DNA of 59,670 bases from Chromatiales bacterium (GTDB lineage Bacteria; Pseudomonadota; Gammaproteobacteria; Thiohalomonadales; Thiohalomonadaceae). The stretch is from the NCBI GenBank assembly GCA_029879245.1, contig JAOUQQ010000005.1:1-59670 (forward strand), written 5' to 3'. The position numbers and the translations under genes are program-made. Each line of letters opens with the position of its first letter. Positions within the stretch are counted from its first letter, which is position 1. Under the pieces are notes generated by a model. That model was not told where the DNA came from. It was given only the letters and a program-made list of their open reading frames with translations, and made no database searches. Below are positions 20,012 through 29,800 of this stretch, piece after piece.

Positions 20012-20155
20012 ATGAAAATCTGGCCCATCCTGTTAGGTAGCTGGTTTATACTCTACGGCCTTACTACCCTGATCAAACTCAGCTTCCGCTACGACGATGT
20101 AATTATGGCATCACTGGCTCTGGTCACCGGTATCTTCATCATCATCCGCCGCTAA
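20012..20155 (+). CDS. Small inner-membrane protein (47 aa)
   Basis: A short reading frame, MKIWPILLGSWFILYGLTTL and onward, ends in the basic sequence IIIRR. Two hydrophobic segments (about residues 4-20 and 29-45) are separated by the polar turn KLSFRYDD, which predicts a two-helix hairpin membrane protein. A good AGGAG ribosome-binding site at 20002-20006, six bases before the ATG, supports translation. It stands alone between sbcB and convergent msrB. I do not recognise a function. Confidence 0.65.
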   Translation: MKIWPILLGSWFILYGLTTLIKLSFRYDDVIMASLALVTGIFIIIRR

Positions 20156-20184
20156 CTTCATTCTCACAGGCCGATTGCAACCCA

Positions 20185-20577
20185 CTACTCCGCTTCAAAT
20201 TGTAAGGATACGGAGTTGATGCAGTAGCGTTGGCCGGTGGGTGCAGGGCCATCGGGGAAAACGTGGCCGAGATGGGCATCGCAGTTGGCACAGGTTACCT
20301 CAATACGGTGCATACCGTGTGAGTGATCTTCAATCAGCCGCACCTTTGATTCCTCTATCACATCCCAGAAACTCGGCCAGCCGGTTCCGGAATCAAATTT
20401 GGTAGCGGCATCAAACAGTAGCTCACCACAACAGACACAGCGATAGCGTCCAGCCTCTTTGTTATCAACATACTCTCCACTAAAGGGTCGCTCCGTCCCC
20501 TTTGCCCGACAGACATGAAACTGCTCCTCACTCAGTCGTTCACGCCACTCACCATCAGACATCTTTTCACTGCTCAT
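20185..20577 (-). CDS. msrB: Peptide-methionine (R)-S-oxide reductase MsrB
   Basis: MsrB repairs methionine-R-sulfoxide in proteins. The 130-residue protein has two zinc-binding CxxC pairs (CVCC and CANC), the [11 protein letters not shown] motif, and the catalytic cysteine in [11 protein letters not shown]. There is no signal peptide, so it is cytoplasmic. It lies 17 bp downstream of nhaA on the same strand and may be co-transcribed with it. Confidence 0.97.
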   Translation of the reverse strand: MSSEKMSDGEWRERLSEEQFHVCRAKGTERPFSGEYVDNKEAGRYRCVCCGELLFDAATKFDSGTGWPSFWDVIEESKVRLIEDHSHGMHRIEVTCANCDAHLGHVFPDGPAPTGQRYCINSVSLQFEAE

Positions 20578-20594
20578 TTATCGTTCCCTGTCTT

Positions 20595-21782
20595 CTAAAT
20601 ATCATTTTTTTGTACAGATACACCGGGCAACACTTTGTATAAAACAAGATAGCCACAAACTGCCGAGAGCAGTGAGCCGATAATAATACCTAACCGCTCA
20701 TCGAACAGATTATTTACACCACTGTGTTCAAATGAGAGTGAACCGATAAAGAGGCTCATGGTAAATCCGATTCCGGTGATCAGTGCTGCCCCATATAGCG
20801 CACCCCAGCTAACACCGTCCGGCAGCCTTGCCAGCCCAAGCTTGATGACCATCCAGCAAAATAGAAAAACACCTACCTGCTTTCCGATAAAGAGCCCGGC
20901 CGCAATCCCCAGCGACACCGGGTGGAGTAACTGCGATATACCAACCCCCTCAAGAGATATCCCCGCATTAACAAAGGCAAAGACAGGCAAAATAACAAAG
21001 GCCACCACACCATGCAGGTCGTGCTCCAGCTCCTTTACCATCGATCTCTGACTGTTTTTATGGTCCCGCATCGGGATAAAGAGCGCGAGCAGAACACCCG
21101 CCAGCGTCGCATGTACCCCCGACTTGAGTACCGCCACCCACATAATTACGCCGACGATGATATAGGGGGTGACCTCTGATACACCTCTGTGGTTCAGCAA
21201 CATAAGGAGGGAGAGACATACGGCGGCGATAACAAGTGAGGTTGTAGAGATATCCGCGGTGTAAAAGAGTGCAATAATAACTATCGCCCCCATGTCATCA
21301 AAGATCGCCAGACTGACAAGAAAAACCTTCAGGCTGGTTGGCACGCGATTACCAAGCAGAGAGAGTACACCCAGGGCAAAGGCAATATCTGTAGCCGTCG
21401 GTATCGCCCAGCCCTGCATCGCAACACTATCATCCCAGTTCAGCGTGGAAAACACCGCGGCAGGTACCGCCATACCACCGATGGCAGCAATTACTGGCAG
21501 AACCATGCTACTTCGCTCTTTGAGCTCGCCCTCGAGCAGTTCGCGTTTTAATTCCAGGCCAACCAGAAAGAAAAAGATCGCCATCAACCCATCATTAATC
21601 CAGAGCAGTAGTGGCTTGGCCAGGTGCAGCGGACCAATGCGTATCTCTACCGGCATCTCTATCAGCATGTTGTAGTAGCGATCTAGCGGTGTATTCGCCA
21701 GTATCATGGCAACAACCGCCGCAATCACCAGCAGAACCCCACTGGCGGATTCGAGTCTCAGGAACTCCCGTAAACTGCCCAT
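20595..21782 (-). CDS. nhaA: Na+/H+ antiporter NhaA
   Basis: This 395-residue polytopic inner-membrane antiporter exports Na+ in exchange for protons, for pH and salt homeostasis. The paired ion-binding aspartates are in LAIFDDMGAIVIIALFYT, and ATDIAFALGVLSLLG and GIGFTMSLFIGSL are other family signatures. About twelve hydrophobic segments are visible. No NhaR-type regulator is adjacent. A need for Na+ export would fit a marine or haloalkaline habitat. Confidence 0.97.
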   Translation of the reverse strand: MGSLREFLRLESASGVLLVIAAVVAMILANTPLDRYYNMLIEMPVEIRIGPLHLAKPLLLWINDGLMAIFFFLVGLELKRELLEGELKERSSMVLPVIAAIGGMAVPAAVFSTLNWDDSVAMQGWAIPTATDIAFALGVLSLLGNRVPTSLKVFLVSLAIFDDMGAIVIIALFYTADISTTSLVIAAVCLSLLMLLNHRGVSEVTPYIIVGVIMWVAVLKSGVHATLAGVLLALFIPMRDHKNSQRSMVKELEHDLHGVVAFVILPVFAFVNAGISLEGVGISQLLHPVSLGIAAGLFIGKQVGVFLFCWMVIKLGLARLPDGVSWGALYGAALITGIGFTMSLFIGSLSFEHSGVNNLFDERLGIIIGSLLSAVCGYLVLYKVLPGVSVQKNDI

Positions 21783-21860
21783 ATCAAACTAGCTTCCTAA
21801 TGTTTCTATACTAAACGTCCGACTACAAATCGACAGCCTGGTTCCCTGGTTTGACTCGCT

Positions 21861-22205
21861 TTACCCCTTCACCACATAGAGATGCTTGAACATATACATA
21901 AAGCCCAGCATCAGAGTGAAGAGGCCATGCTCATCACCGCTCCAGTCACTTCTCGGTCGCTGCTCCATCTGCCTTCGCATACCGCAACAGGCACTGGCCG
22001 CTGTAAATATAAAATCGGTGGGGCCACTACTCCTTGCGGTATTTCCCATAAACTGATCATAAAGTTCGAGATAGGCGCCCATGATTACCTGCGAGCCCTG
22101 CTCATCCACCTCCATCTCCTCCACCTCTAACGCGCTCAGGTAGTTGAGATTTGCCTGTGCCACGCAGGCTACCTGGTCAAGAAAGTCACGTGTTTCCGGA
22201 TTCAT
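21861..22205 (-). CDS. Hypothetical protein (114 aa)
   Basis: I do not recognise this protein. It starts MNPETRDFLDQVACVAQANL and looks alpha-helical with acidic stretches (EVEEMEVDEQG) and a C-terminal FTLMLGFMYMFKHLYVVKG segment that is hydrophobic but too polar to be a sure membrane helix. There is a CC pair in the middle (AASACCGM). The ATG is followed by typical genomic codon usage. It lies between nhaA and the next hypothetical gene, 78 bp upstream of nhaA on the same strand. Confidence 0.7.
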   Translation of the reverse strand: MNPETRDFLDQVACVAQANLNYLSALEVEEMEVDEQGSQVIMGAYLELYDQFMGNTARSSGPTDFIFTAASACCGMRRQMEQRPRSDWSGDEHGLFTLMLGFMYMFKHLYVVKG

Positions 22206-22381
22206 CTTCGCCTCCAGATGCCAACGTCAACAAAACGTCGGCTTTGTGTGCCTACTTAAACATGTAGCAATAAATGTGCTCGTTTTCCCGTGTCACAGAA
22301 TATAAAGAGGTGAAATAGCGAAAATTTGCCGAATTTTTGTGAATCCATTCACAGGGAGTATGGCGACTCTAGATTAATCGC

Positions 22382-23089
22382 TCATTCCCCCTTATCAGAG
22401 AGCATGGTATTCAGATGCTCATGTATCATGCCCAGATTCCCTTCTGCCTGTGCGATATTGTACTGACCTTCACGACACTGTTGTAACAGTTGCTCAGCCT
22501 CGTCATAGAGTAGCTGCATATGCGGCTGATCGAATAACCAGAATGTCGCCTCCAGCTCATCTCTATCGGCACAGAGCAGGGTAGGGATCAGATCTTTGTG
22601 CTCTACCGGTGTATCGGGGCGAATCAGGTCGGCGATCAGCGGGTATTCCAGCAGTCGAAAGTGTTGCTGGCGCGCCATCTCCTCCTTCTCCAGTTCCTCT
22701 CTGGCATGGGGGTCATTGCCGGCGGCCTGCCACACCGCCTTCATTACCAGATCAATCAGTTTGCGGATATTCTGTTTATGTTCAACACATCCCCCGCCAA
22801 AACTACTGCAGCGGGCATAGAGTTGATCAAGTGTGGCACGAAGCTGGAGAATGACTTCACTCTCTACATTGTCTTCCAGCTCGATCGCCTGCTGGATCAC
22901 AGCGCGCATCTCCTCGTGGAAGCTGTGTAGCTCTTCATTATCCTGCTGCCTCGCCCTGATGTAATCATTACCGCTAAACTCGACGGGCGGACGGGAGAAA
23001 AGGGGATTACCATCCATGCGTAACAAGTGTCGCTCATACATCCCGATATCGACACTCGCTGGCTCTGATTTTTCAGCTTCTCTTTGCAC
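22382..23089 (-). CDS. Hypothetical helical/coiled-coil protein (235 aa)
   Basis: The 235-residue protein is acidic and almost entirely helical, with long charged heptad-like runs (EELHSFHEEMRAVIQQAIELED, HAREELEKEEMARQQH). It has no signal peptide. The sequence YARCSSFGGGCVEH gives a Cys pair of possible structural use. I cannot assign a family. It is flanked by a 176-bp gap toward the 114-aa gene and a gap toward the FliL-like gene, all on the minus strand. Confidence 0.72.
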   Translation of the reverse strand: MQREAEKSEPASVDIGMYERHLLRMDGNPLFSRPPVEFSGNDYIRARQQDNEELHSFHEEMRAVIQQAIELEDNVESEVILQLRATLDQLYARCSSFGGGCVEHKQNIRKLIDLVMKAVWQAAGNDPHAREELEKEEMARQQHFRLLEYPLIADLIRPDTPVEHKDLIPTLLCADRDELEATFWLFDQPHMQLLYDEAEQLLQQCREGQYNIAQAEGNLGMIHEHLNTMLSDKGE

Positions 23090-23190
23090 GTCTACTCAAT
23101 TCTCTTGCTTGCCAATCCCACATACAGGATATGAGATACGGGTCTGTTGTGACAATCCTCATTCGCACCTCCATGTTGCTGCAACGCCGA

Positions 23191-23631
23191 CTATTGTATT
23201 ACGAAATCGGTAAAGTATACCGCCTCAAGCCCTGCAGTTATCCCGGTAAGATCCTGCACCACCTTTCGCAGCACCTCTGTCGCCTCTTCTCGCACCTGTT
23301 CACGCTGCTGGATATCACTCATGGAGGCCCCATCCTGATGGGCAAAGAGCATAATCATCGCATCGACCAGTGCAGGCTGGTTGGCCTTTAGCGCAGCGAT
23401 CACCGTCTCATCACGACTCATCGCCTGCACCTTTACCTGCATATAGCGATTGCGCGACCCCTCCTTGATGTTCACTACAATACGATTCTTTGCATGTTCG
23501 CCCTCATCCACTCCGATGGCGATGTAATGAGCCCTGGCCGGCTGCCTCTTTTCATCACCCTCGCCCCGCTCTTCAGCGAACGAAACGGGCACGACAATCA
23601 ACAGACTAAACAACAGGATCAGACGGTACAT
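23191..23631 (-). CDS. FliL-like exported protein
   Basis: The 146-residue protein begins MYRLILLFSLLIVVPVSFAEE, a likely signal peptide cut after SFA. The mature part has the FliL-type pattern: RIVVNIKEGSRNRYMQVKVQAM, HDGASMSDIQ-like middle helix, and the closing GLEAVYFTDFVIQ. FliL stabilises flagellar stators and related proteins act as general membrane scaffolds. No flagellar genes are near. Genuine FliL keeps an uncut membrane anchor, so this is probably a periplasmic paralogue. A GTG start at 23652 would add seven residues. Confidence 0.75.
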   Translation of the reverse strand: MYRLILLFSLLIVVPVSFAEERGEGDEKRQPARAHYIAIGVDEGEHAKNRIVVNIKEGSRNRYMQVKVQAMSRDETVIAALKANQPALVDAMIMLFAHQDGASMSDIQQREQVREEATEVLRKVVQDLTGITAGLEAVYFTDFVIQ

Positions 23632-23691
23632 CAGCACAGCTCTACTCTTCACGGTGGGTCTTTAACACAGTGGAGACAGTCTCTGGAGAAT

Positions 23692-24600
23692 TCAATCCTC
23701 GCGGCGCTTGCGCGCCCGTGGATGGGCCTTGTCATAGACCTTCGCCAGATGCTGGAAATCGAGATGGGTATAGATCTGCGTGGTGGCGATATCGGCATGG
23801 CCAAGTAGCTCCTGCACCGCCCGCAGATCGCCGCTCGACTCAAGAATGTGGCTGGCAAAGGAGTGACGCAGCATGTGTGGATGAACGCGGCTATCGAGCC
23901 CCTGTTTGATCCCCCACTCTCGCATACGCTGCTGTACGCTACGTGCCGAGAGACGCCCCCCCCGTTGGCTGACGAAGAGCGCCTTCTCCTCTATCGGTGC
24001 AAGCTGGCTTCGTACCTGCAGCCACTCACTCAGTGCCTTCAGCGCCTCACGCCCCACCGGCACCACCCGCGCCTTGCTCCCCTTACCGATCACCCTGACG
24101 CTGGCGTCGTGCCGGTCAACACTATCGAGGTCCAGCCCCACAGCCTCGGAGAGGCGCAGGCCGGAGGAGTAGATAAGCTCCATCACCGCACGGTCACGGC
24201 GCACCAGCGGCTCATCACCCTTGATCTCCAGCAGATGTGCGGTCTGATCCACATCCAGCGCCCTGGGGAGTCGCTTCTCACTCTTCGGCGCCGGGATGTC
24301 GGCACCGGGGTTATTCCTAACCACCCCTTCACGTAACAGATAGTTAAAAAACCCCCTCAGGGCAGAGAGCTCCCGCTGCAAAGAGCGGCCACCGGCACCC
24401 CGGCGATGCCGCCAGGCGACGAAGTCTCGCACCGCCCTGGGGTCAACCTCACTCCAGTCGCTAAATCCGCCACTCTCGCCAAACTCAAGCAGACGGCTCA
24501 GGTCTCGTTGGTAATTGCTGATGGTGTGGGTCGATAGCCGCCGTTCATGCTGCAGGTGGCCTAGATAGCGCTCAACCCACTCCAGCGCCGACGGCCCCAT
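23692..24600 (-). CDS. xerC: Tyrosine recombinase XerC
   Basis: XerC acts with XerD at dif to resolve chromosome dimers. The 302-residue protein has the N-terminal SAM-like domain and the catalytic domain with Arg in YSSGLRLSEAVGL, the HPHMLRHSFASHIL box, the GHADIATTQIYTHLDF box with the nucleophile Tyr, and the HPRARKR tail typical of XerC. It forms the conserved block dapF-DUF484-xerC, starting 2 nt after the end of the DUF484 gene. Confidence 0.95.
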   Translation of the reverse strand: MGPSALEWVERYLGHLQHERRLSTHTISNYQRDLSRLLEFGESGGFSDWSEVDPRAVRDFVAWRHRRGAGGRSLQRELSALRGFFNYLLREGVVRNNPGADIPAPKSEKRLPRALDVDQTAHLLEIKGDEPLVRRDRAVMELIYSSGLRLSEAVGLDLDSVDRHDASVRVIGKGSKARVVPVGREALKALSEWLQVRSQLAPIEEKALFVSQRGGRLSARSVQQRMREWGIKQGLDSRVHPHMLRHSFASHILESSGDLRAVQELLGHADIATTQIYTHLDFQHLAKVYDKAHPRARKRRED

Positions 24601-24601
24601 G

Positions 24602-25288
24602 TCAGAGGCCCAGATGGGCGCGAAAGATTCGGTTCATCACCGCACCGAGGTGGTTCACAAACATCGTCCCCATCTGTGGATGGTAGCGGTTGGCATCAAT
24701 ACTCCCGATGCCGACCATCCCCAGACACGGCTCACTCTCACCCTCACACAGGGGGATCACGACGGCAGAGGCGATATCGTTGCCAGCCGTTCCGAAGAGC
24801 AGATCCAGCTGTTCGGCACGCAGGTGACCACAAACCGTTCTGCGCCCCTCAAGGATCCGTTCAAAGGCACCCAGACGACCATCTCCACTGGTGATAGAGT
24901 TCTCCTCACCCTCGCAATCAAACAGCAACAACTCCACTGCATCGGCGTGAAAATCTTCGCGCAGTGCATCACGGATATAGTTCACCGCCTCACTCAGGTT
25001 GTCGCTGTCGATGAGGCTGAGGATCAACTGCTGAAAGCGTCCCATCAGCTGCTCATTGGTACGGGCTGCCAGCGTCAGCTGCTGTAGTTGATCACGCAGC
25101 TGCTGTTTCTGCTCACGCAGCACACCCACCTGACGCTCCACCAGGGAGATCGCCTGCCCGTTCTGCGGATGGGGCAGGGTAAGCTCCAGCAACAATCCCT
25201 CATTACGGCTGAAAAAATCGGGGTGTCGCTTAAGATAGGCGACCACCTCACGCTCGTCGAGCTCGACCGGCTCCTTCATTTCACTCAT
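24602..25288 (-). CDS. DUF484 family protein (YigA-like)
   Basis: This 228-residue GAF-like protein is of unknown biochemical role. The [17 protein letters not shown]-terminus, the coiled-coil [19 protein letters not shown], and a C-terminal GAF-type domain ([22 protein letters not shown]) are diagnostic of DUF484. The ATG at 25288 overlaps the TGA of dapF by 4 nt and is preferred to longer in-frame starts inside dapF. The position between dapF and xerC is conserved across gammaproteobacteria. Confidence 0.93.
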   Translation of the reverse strand: MSEMKEPVELDEREVVAYLKRHPDFFSRNEGLLLELTLPHPQNGQAISLVERQVGVLREQKQQLRDQLQQLTLAARTNEQLMGRFQQLILSLIDSDNLSEAVNYIRDALREDFHADAVELLLFDCEGEENSITSGDGRLGAFERILEGRRTVCGHLRAEQLDLLFGTAGNDIASAVVIPLCEGESEPCLGMVGIGSIDANRYHPQMGTMFVNHLGAVMNRIFRAHLGL

Positions 25289-26115
25289 ATCTCTATCTTC
25301 CCCTCGAATACGGTGGTGGCCGGCCCGGTCATCCACAACGCCTCACCCTCACCGGGCCATCTGATTCGCAACTCGCCCCCCGGCAGACTCACCTCAACCG
25401 CCTCATCCAGCAGCCCCCAGCGCCGTCCCACCGCTACGGCGGCACAGGCACCGGTGCCACAGGCGAGGGTCTCACCGGCACCACGCTCATAGACGCGCAG
25501 TTTTATCCGATCACGACTCACCACCTGCATAAATCCAACATTAACTCGCTCAGGAAAGAGCGAATGGGACTCCAGCAGCGGCCCCAACTGTGCCACTGCT
25601 GCCTTATCTATATCATCTACCTGTAGCACCGTATGGGGGTTACCCATCGACACCGCCCCCAGTTGCCGCGTCTCTCCCGCAACGACCACCCCGTAACGCT
25701 CCATCTCACTATCCACGCTGAAGGGGAGACTCTCTGGTGCGAAGTTGGGCACCCCCATATTGACCCGCACCAGTCCATCCTGCTCGATGTTGAGGGTGAT
25801 GATCCCCGAGGCGGTCTCCACCACGATCTCATCGTTTGTGGTCAACCCGGCGTCACGTACAAAACGGGCAAAACAGCGCGCACCGTTACCACACTGCTGC
25901 ACCTCTGAACCGTCAGCATTAAAGATCCGATATCGGAAATCCGCGCCGGCGGAACGCGGCGCTTCAACCATCAATAACTGATCACAACCAATACCAAAAC
26001 GACGGTCGGCCAGGGTACGTACCTGCTGAGTTGTCAGGGTAATGGGGTTGTGAAAGGCGTTGAGCACCACAAAATCGTTACCCAACCCCTGCATTTTGGT
26101 GAAATTTAATTGCAT
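25285..26115 (-). CDS. dapF: Diaminopimelate epimerase DapF
   Basis: DapF converts LL- to meso-diaminopimelate for lysine and peptidoglycan synthesis. The 276-residue protein has both catalytic cysteines: C75 in [16 protein letters not shown] and the second in [13 protein letters not shown]. The N-terminus [17 protein letters not shown] is canonical. It is divergent from the pilin gene, with 190 bp between the starts. Translation is coupled to the DUF484 gene. Confidence 0.97.
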   Translation of the reverse strand: MQLNFTKMQGLGNDFVVLNAFHNPITLTTQQVRTLADRRFGIGCDQLLMVEAPRSAGADFRYRIFNADGSEVQQCGNGARCFARFVRDAGLTTNDEIVVETASGIITLNIEQDGLVRVNMGVPNFAPESLPFSVDSEMERYGVVVAGETRQLGAVSMGNPHTVLQVDDIDKAAVAQLGPLLESHSLFPERVNVGFMQVVSRDRIKLRVYERGAGETLACGTGACAAVAVGRRWGLLDEAVEVSLPGGELRIRWPGEGEALWMTGPATTVFEGKIEI

Positions 26116-26305
26116 CTCAGTAGCTTAACGAGATGTTCAGATAATGAAAAGGCTTTCTCATCTGCCCTCTCAATCTGCTATAAAACTGTAAAATACCGCT
26201 TTAATCGATTTTTGCCCTTTATTTTTTTTCCCCAGATCCCAATAACTCCTCCAGCCGCAGAAAAACGGGCCGCGGCCCCACAGCTTTGTAATATTCGGAG
26301 TACTC

Positions 26306-26752
26306 ATGATGAACAATCAACAATCAGGTTTCACCCTTATCGAACTGGTCATGGTCATCGTCGTCCTCGGCATCATCGCGGCGACAGCCCTGCCCAAATT
26401 CGTCAATCTTGGCTCTGATGCCCGTGCCGGGGTCATGCAGGGGGTCGAGGGCTCAATGCGCGGCGCCAACGCCATTGTCTATGCCAAGGCGGCACTGGCC
26501 AATCTTGAAGGGGCAGCAACTGGCTCTGTCACCATTAACGGTGCTGCAGTCACCACCGCATACGGTTATGCCTCAAATGCGACTCAACTAGCTTTGGTAA
26601 TGGATCTCAGCCCTGCCGCCGACTTTACCGTCGCTGCAGCCGACATCCGTCACGCTGGCGCCATCACACCAGCCAGTTGCCTCGTTACCTATACCGCGGC
26701 AACCAGTGGTACCGTACCGCCTGTCTACGCCCTGACCGACACTGGGTGCTAA
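26306..26752 (+). CDS. Type IV major pilin, MSHA-like
   Basis: The 148-residue prepilin has a short leader and the class III processing site QSG^FTLIELVMV. The hydrophobic helix runs to about residue 30 with Glu5 of the mature protein present. Two cysteines (ITPASCLV and the final TDTGC) can form the C-terminal disulfide loop. LGSDARAGVMQGVEGSMRGAN resembles MshA-type pilins. It precedes minor-pilin genes but is separated from them by a terminator, as expected if the major subunit is made in excess. Confidence 0.85.
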   Translation: MMNNQQSGFTLIELVMVIVVLGIIAATALPKFVNLGSDARAGVMQGVEGSMRGANAIVYAKAALANLEGAATGSVTINGAAVTTAYGYASNATQLALVMDLSPAADFTVAAADIRHAGAITPASCLVTYTAATSGTVPPVYALTDTGC

Positions 26753-26802
26753 CAGATGGCTTCGCAGGGAAGCGTTTACAGCTAAATCCCCAGGGACTGA
26801 AT

Positions 26803-26830
26803 GACCGGCCTCGGAGGCCGGTCTGATTTT
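26803..26830 (+). terminator. Hairpin terminator/attenuator after the major pilin
   Basis: GACCGGCCTC (26803-26812) and GAGGCCGGTC (26814-26823) form a very GC-rich hairpin followed by TGATTTT. It lies 50 bp after the pilin stop and 22 bp before the mshQ-like start, and probably reduces read-through into the minor-pilin genes. Confidence 0.7.
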
Positions 26831-26851
26831 GTCACTTTCCGGGTGTAACGT

Positions 26852-29800
26852 ATGTCTACACTGCGCCAACTACTCAAGTTTTCACCCCTTGTTATTATTG
26901 GCATTCTGCCGTTTTCTGTAGCAGCAGCCCCGATTCCTGCGCAGTATCCAGTCTATTCTCTTAATACCAAAGACGGCGTCAAGATCGGAAAGGCCGGTGG
27001 CGTTGTGGTCAATGGTGTTGCACAACCCAAACCTGGATCATTAATAAACTACATCGATATTGGCGGTGTGCAGGGGGCTGTCTCACCGCTGCCTGAACTG
27101 CCCTGTATCCCTACCGTGGTCTATCCGTCCAACCCCCAGACCAACGGCAATGTCGATGTTACCGGCAGCATGACGCTGAGCAACGATGTGATTGAGTATT
27201 ACAAGGATATAAAGGTCAAAAAGGGGGCAGGGAACAACCTCACTGTTACGGGTGCGGGCGAGGAGTTTCACGTCAACCAGCTCATCATCGAGGATGATGC
27301 TACCGCCACCCTCGGTTCGGGCACCTACTACTTTCACGACCGCCTTGAACTGAAAAAGCGCGCCACGCTTCATCTCAATGCGGGTACCTACTATATCGAC
27401 GAGCTGAAGATGGATGAAGATGCGCGGATCATCATCGACAGTGGTCCGGTGATTTTTCATATCACCAAGAAACTGCAGATGGACAAGAAGCGCAGTCAGG
27501 TGAATGCAGGAGGTGCCCCCAGCGATCTGCAGATGTACTTCCACCCCGGTGCCGAGATTGACCAGAGTTCCGGTGATCAGCTAGTGATGTCGGCACTGGT
27601 TTACGGCCCCCAGGCGGGACAGTTTGTGTTGGCGAAAAATTCAGACTTTAGCGGTGCCTTTATCAATGGCTTAGGCAAGATCGAGATCAAGGGCGACCCG
27701 AAAAACGGCCAGACCAGTCGCTTTACCTACAGCGGGGCAGACCAGGCAGCCCTCTCGGCGATCCAGACCTGCGTCACCCTCGACCACTACACCATCACCC
27801 ACGATGGCAGCGGTGTCACCTGCATGGCGGAGACCATCACCATTACCCCGCACGATACCGCCCATCTGCCGCTCGACCTCGACAATGCCAACACCATCAC
27901 CCTCTCGACCACAATCAACGGCGCTGCGGCAACGGGTGGTGACTGGTATTTGGTCGATCCCGTGGCTAACACCGGGGTGTTGACCAATCTCGGCGCCGGT
28001 AGCGCCACCTACCAGTTCAACGGTGATGGCAGCCTCGGTGTTGCGCTCGCCTTCAGCTACCCGCAATTGACCGCCGCACCGGCCCCCGACACCCTCAACT
28101 TCAATGTGAGCGACGGCACCTTTACCGAGCTGAGCGGACTTGCCCTGGATGGTACCGACCCGCTACCCGATGCGGATCTAATCTTTACCGAGGCAGGTTT
28201 CCAATTCATCGATGGGGCAGGGGGCAACGTAATCGCCTCCCAGGTGGCGGGCAAACCGAGTCACCTCCCCAGCGCCAGCCAGAATCTTTTTCTGCAGGCG
28301 ATACGCACCGACACGACGACCGGCAGCTGTCTGCCCCTGTTTGCCGATGGGCAGGTCGCCACGGTGGAGCTGGGCAGCAGTTGCCTCGACCCCGCCAGCT
28401 GCAGTGCCGGACAGCAGGTGACGCTCTATCACAACGCCACGGCCACCGATAGCGGGTTGCCTGCCACCACGCCACTGGCCAACCCGCAGAACCCTGTTGG
28501 CGGCCTCGCCTACAACCCGGTTCCACTGCGCTTTGGCGCCAACGGCATGGCCCCCATCGCCGTGATGGCGCCCGATGCGGGTCTGCAGCAACTGCACGCC
28601 CGTTATCCCCTCAGCCACCCGGACGCTACTCCCACCGGGCTCTACATGATGGGCAGCAGCAACGGTTTTGTGGTGCGTCCGTTTGGCTTTGATATCGACT
28701 TTGCCGACGACCGGGCGCTCAACGGAATCACAGGGGCAAGTTACGCCGCCGATGCCACCGGCTCACCCTTTATTGCGGCGGGTACCCCGCTTGCTACCAC
28801 GCTCACGGCGGTCGCCTGGCAAACCGCCGATGACCTGGATGGTAACGGTATTCCCGACGCAGGGGCCGCACTGGGCGACAACCCGGTAACCCCCAATTAC
28901 GGTAATGAGTCTCTGGCCACCCCCGTGGCAGTTAATCACACACTTGTCGCCCCGGCGGGTGGTAGTGCAGGGACGCTGACGCTCAATCCCGTAGCGATCA
29001 GCAACAACAGCTTTACCGCGGGGGTCGCCAACCTCTCGCTGCAATGGAGTGAGGTCGGGATCATCGACATCACGGCGCAACAAAATGGCTATCTTGGTGC
29101 CGTCGCCCCCTTTGGCTCCGTCGCCGGGCTCGTGAGTAACGTCGGTCGTTTCTTCCCCGCCAGCTTCGCCACTGCGGTCAATAATCCCGGTTCGTATGCC
29201 GATATGTGCACCCTGGGAAGTCAGCCCTTTAACTACCTCGGACAACCCTTTGGCTACGACCCACTCAACCTGCCGAGATTCACCCTCACCGCCCTCAACG
29301 GCGAGGCCGTCCCGCTGGTAACCACTAACTACACTGCTCTGTTCAACAAACTGACCGTCGATGAGGTCACCCTGCAGTACCCCACCGTAGATAGCACGGC
29401 GTTCGACGAGACGGCGGCACCACTGGGTATTAGCGCCACCACCGCACCTGCCGGGGCCAACCATACTCTGGCCGATAACGGTAATGGCACCCTCACCCTC
29501 ACCCTGGGGGCCGTGGCCAGCGACAGCTTCAGTTACCAGCGCGCCTCCGCTAAGGTCGGCCCTTTCACTGCCGACCTCCCGATCGCCGTTGCGGCCATTA
29601 GTGAAACAACTGACGGGGTAACGGCCAGTGGTGTTCCGCTAGCACTCACTCCGCTTGGCAATCACCAGCGCTTTGGCCGTGCGGTTGTGATCGATACCTA
29701 TGGCCGCGAATCGGATGCCCTGCCGCTCCCCTTCTGGACCCACTACTTTGATGGCGGCGCCTTTATCGTCAACGGCGACGACCTCTGCAGCAGCTACCCG

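Noticed and set aside
26267-26278. GGGCCGCGGCCC palindrome before the pilin gene
   Set aside because: It is short, purely GC, and without flanking operator-like features; likely chance or a minor leader hairpin.
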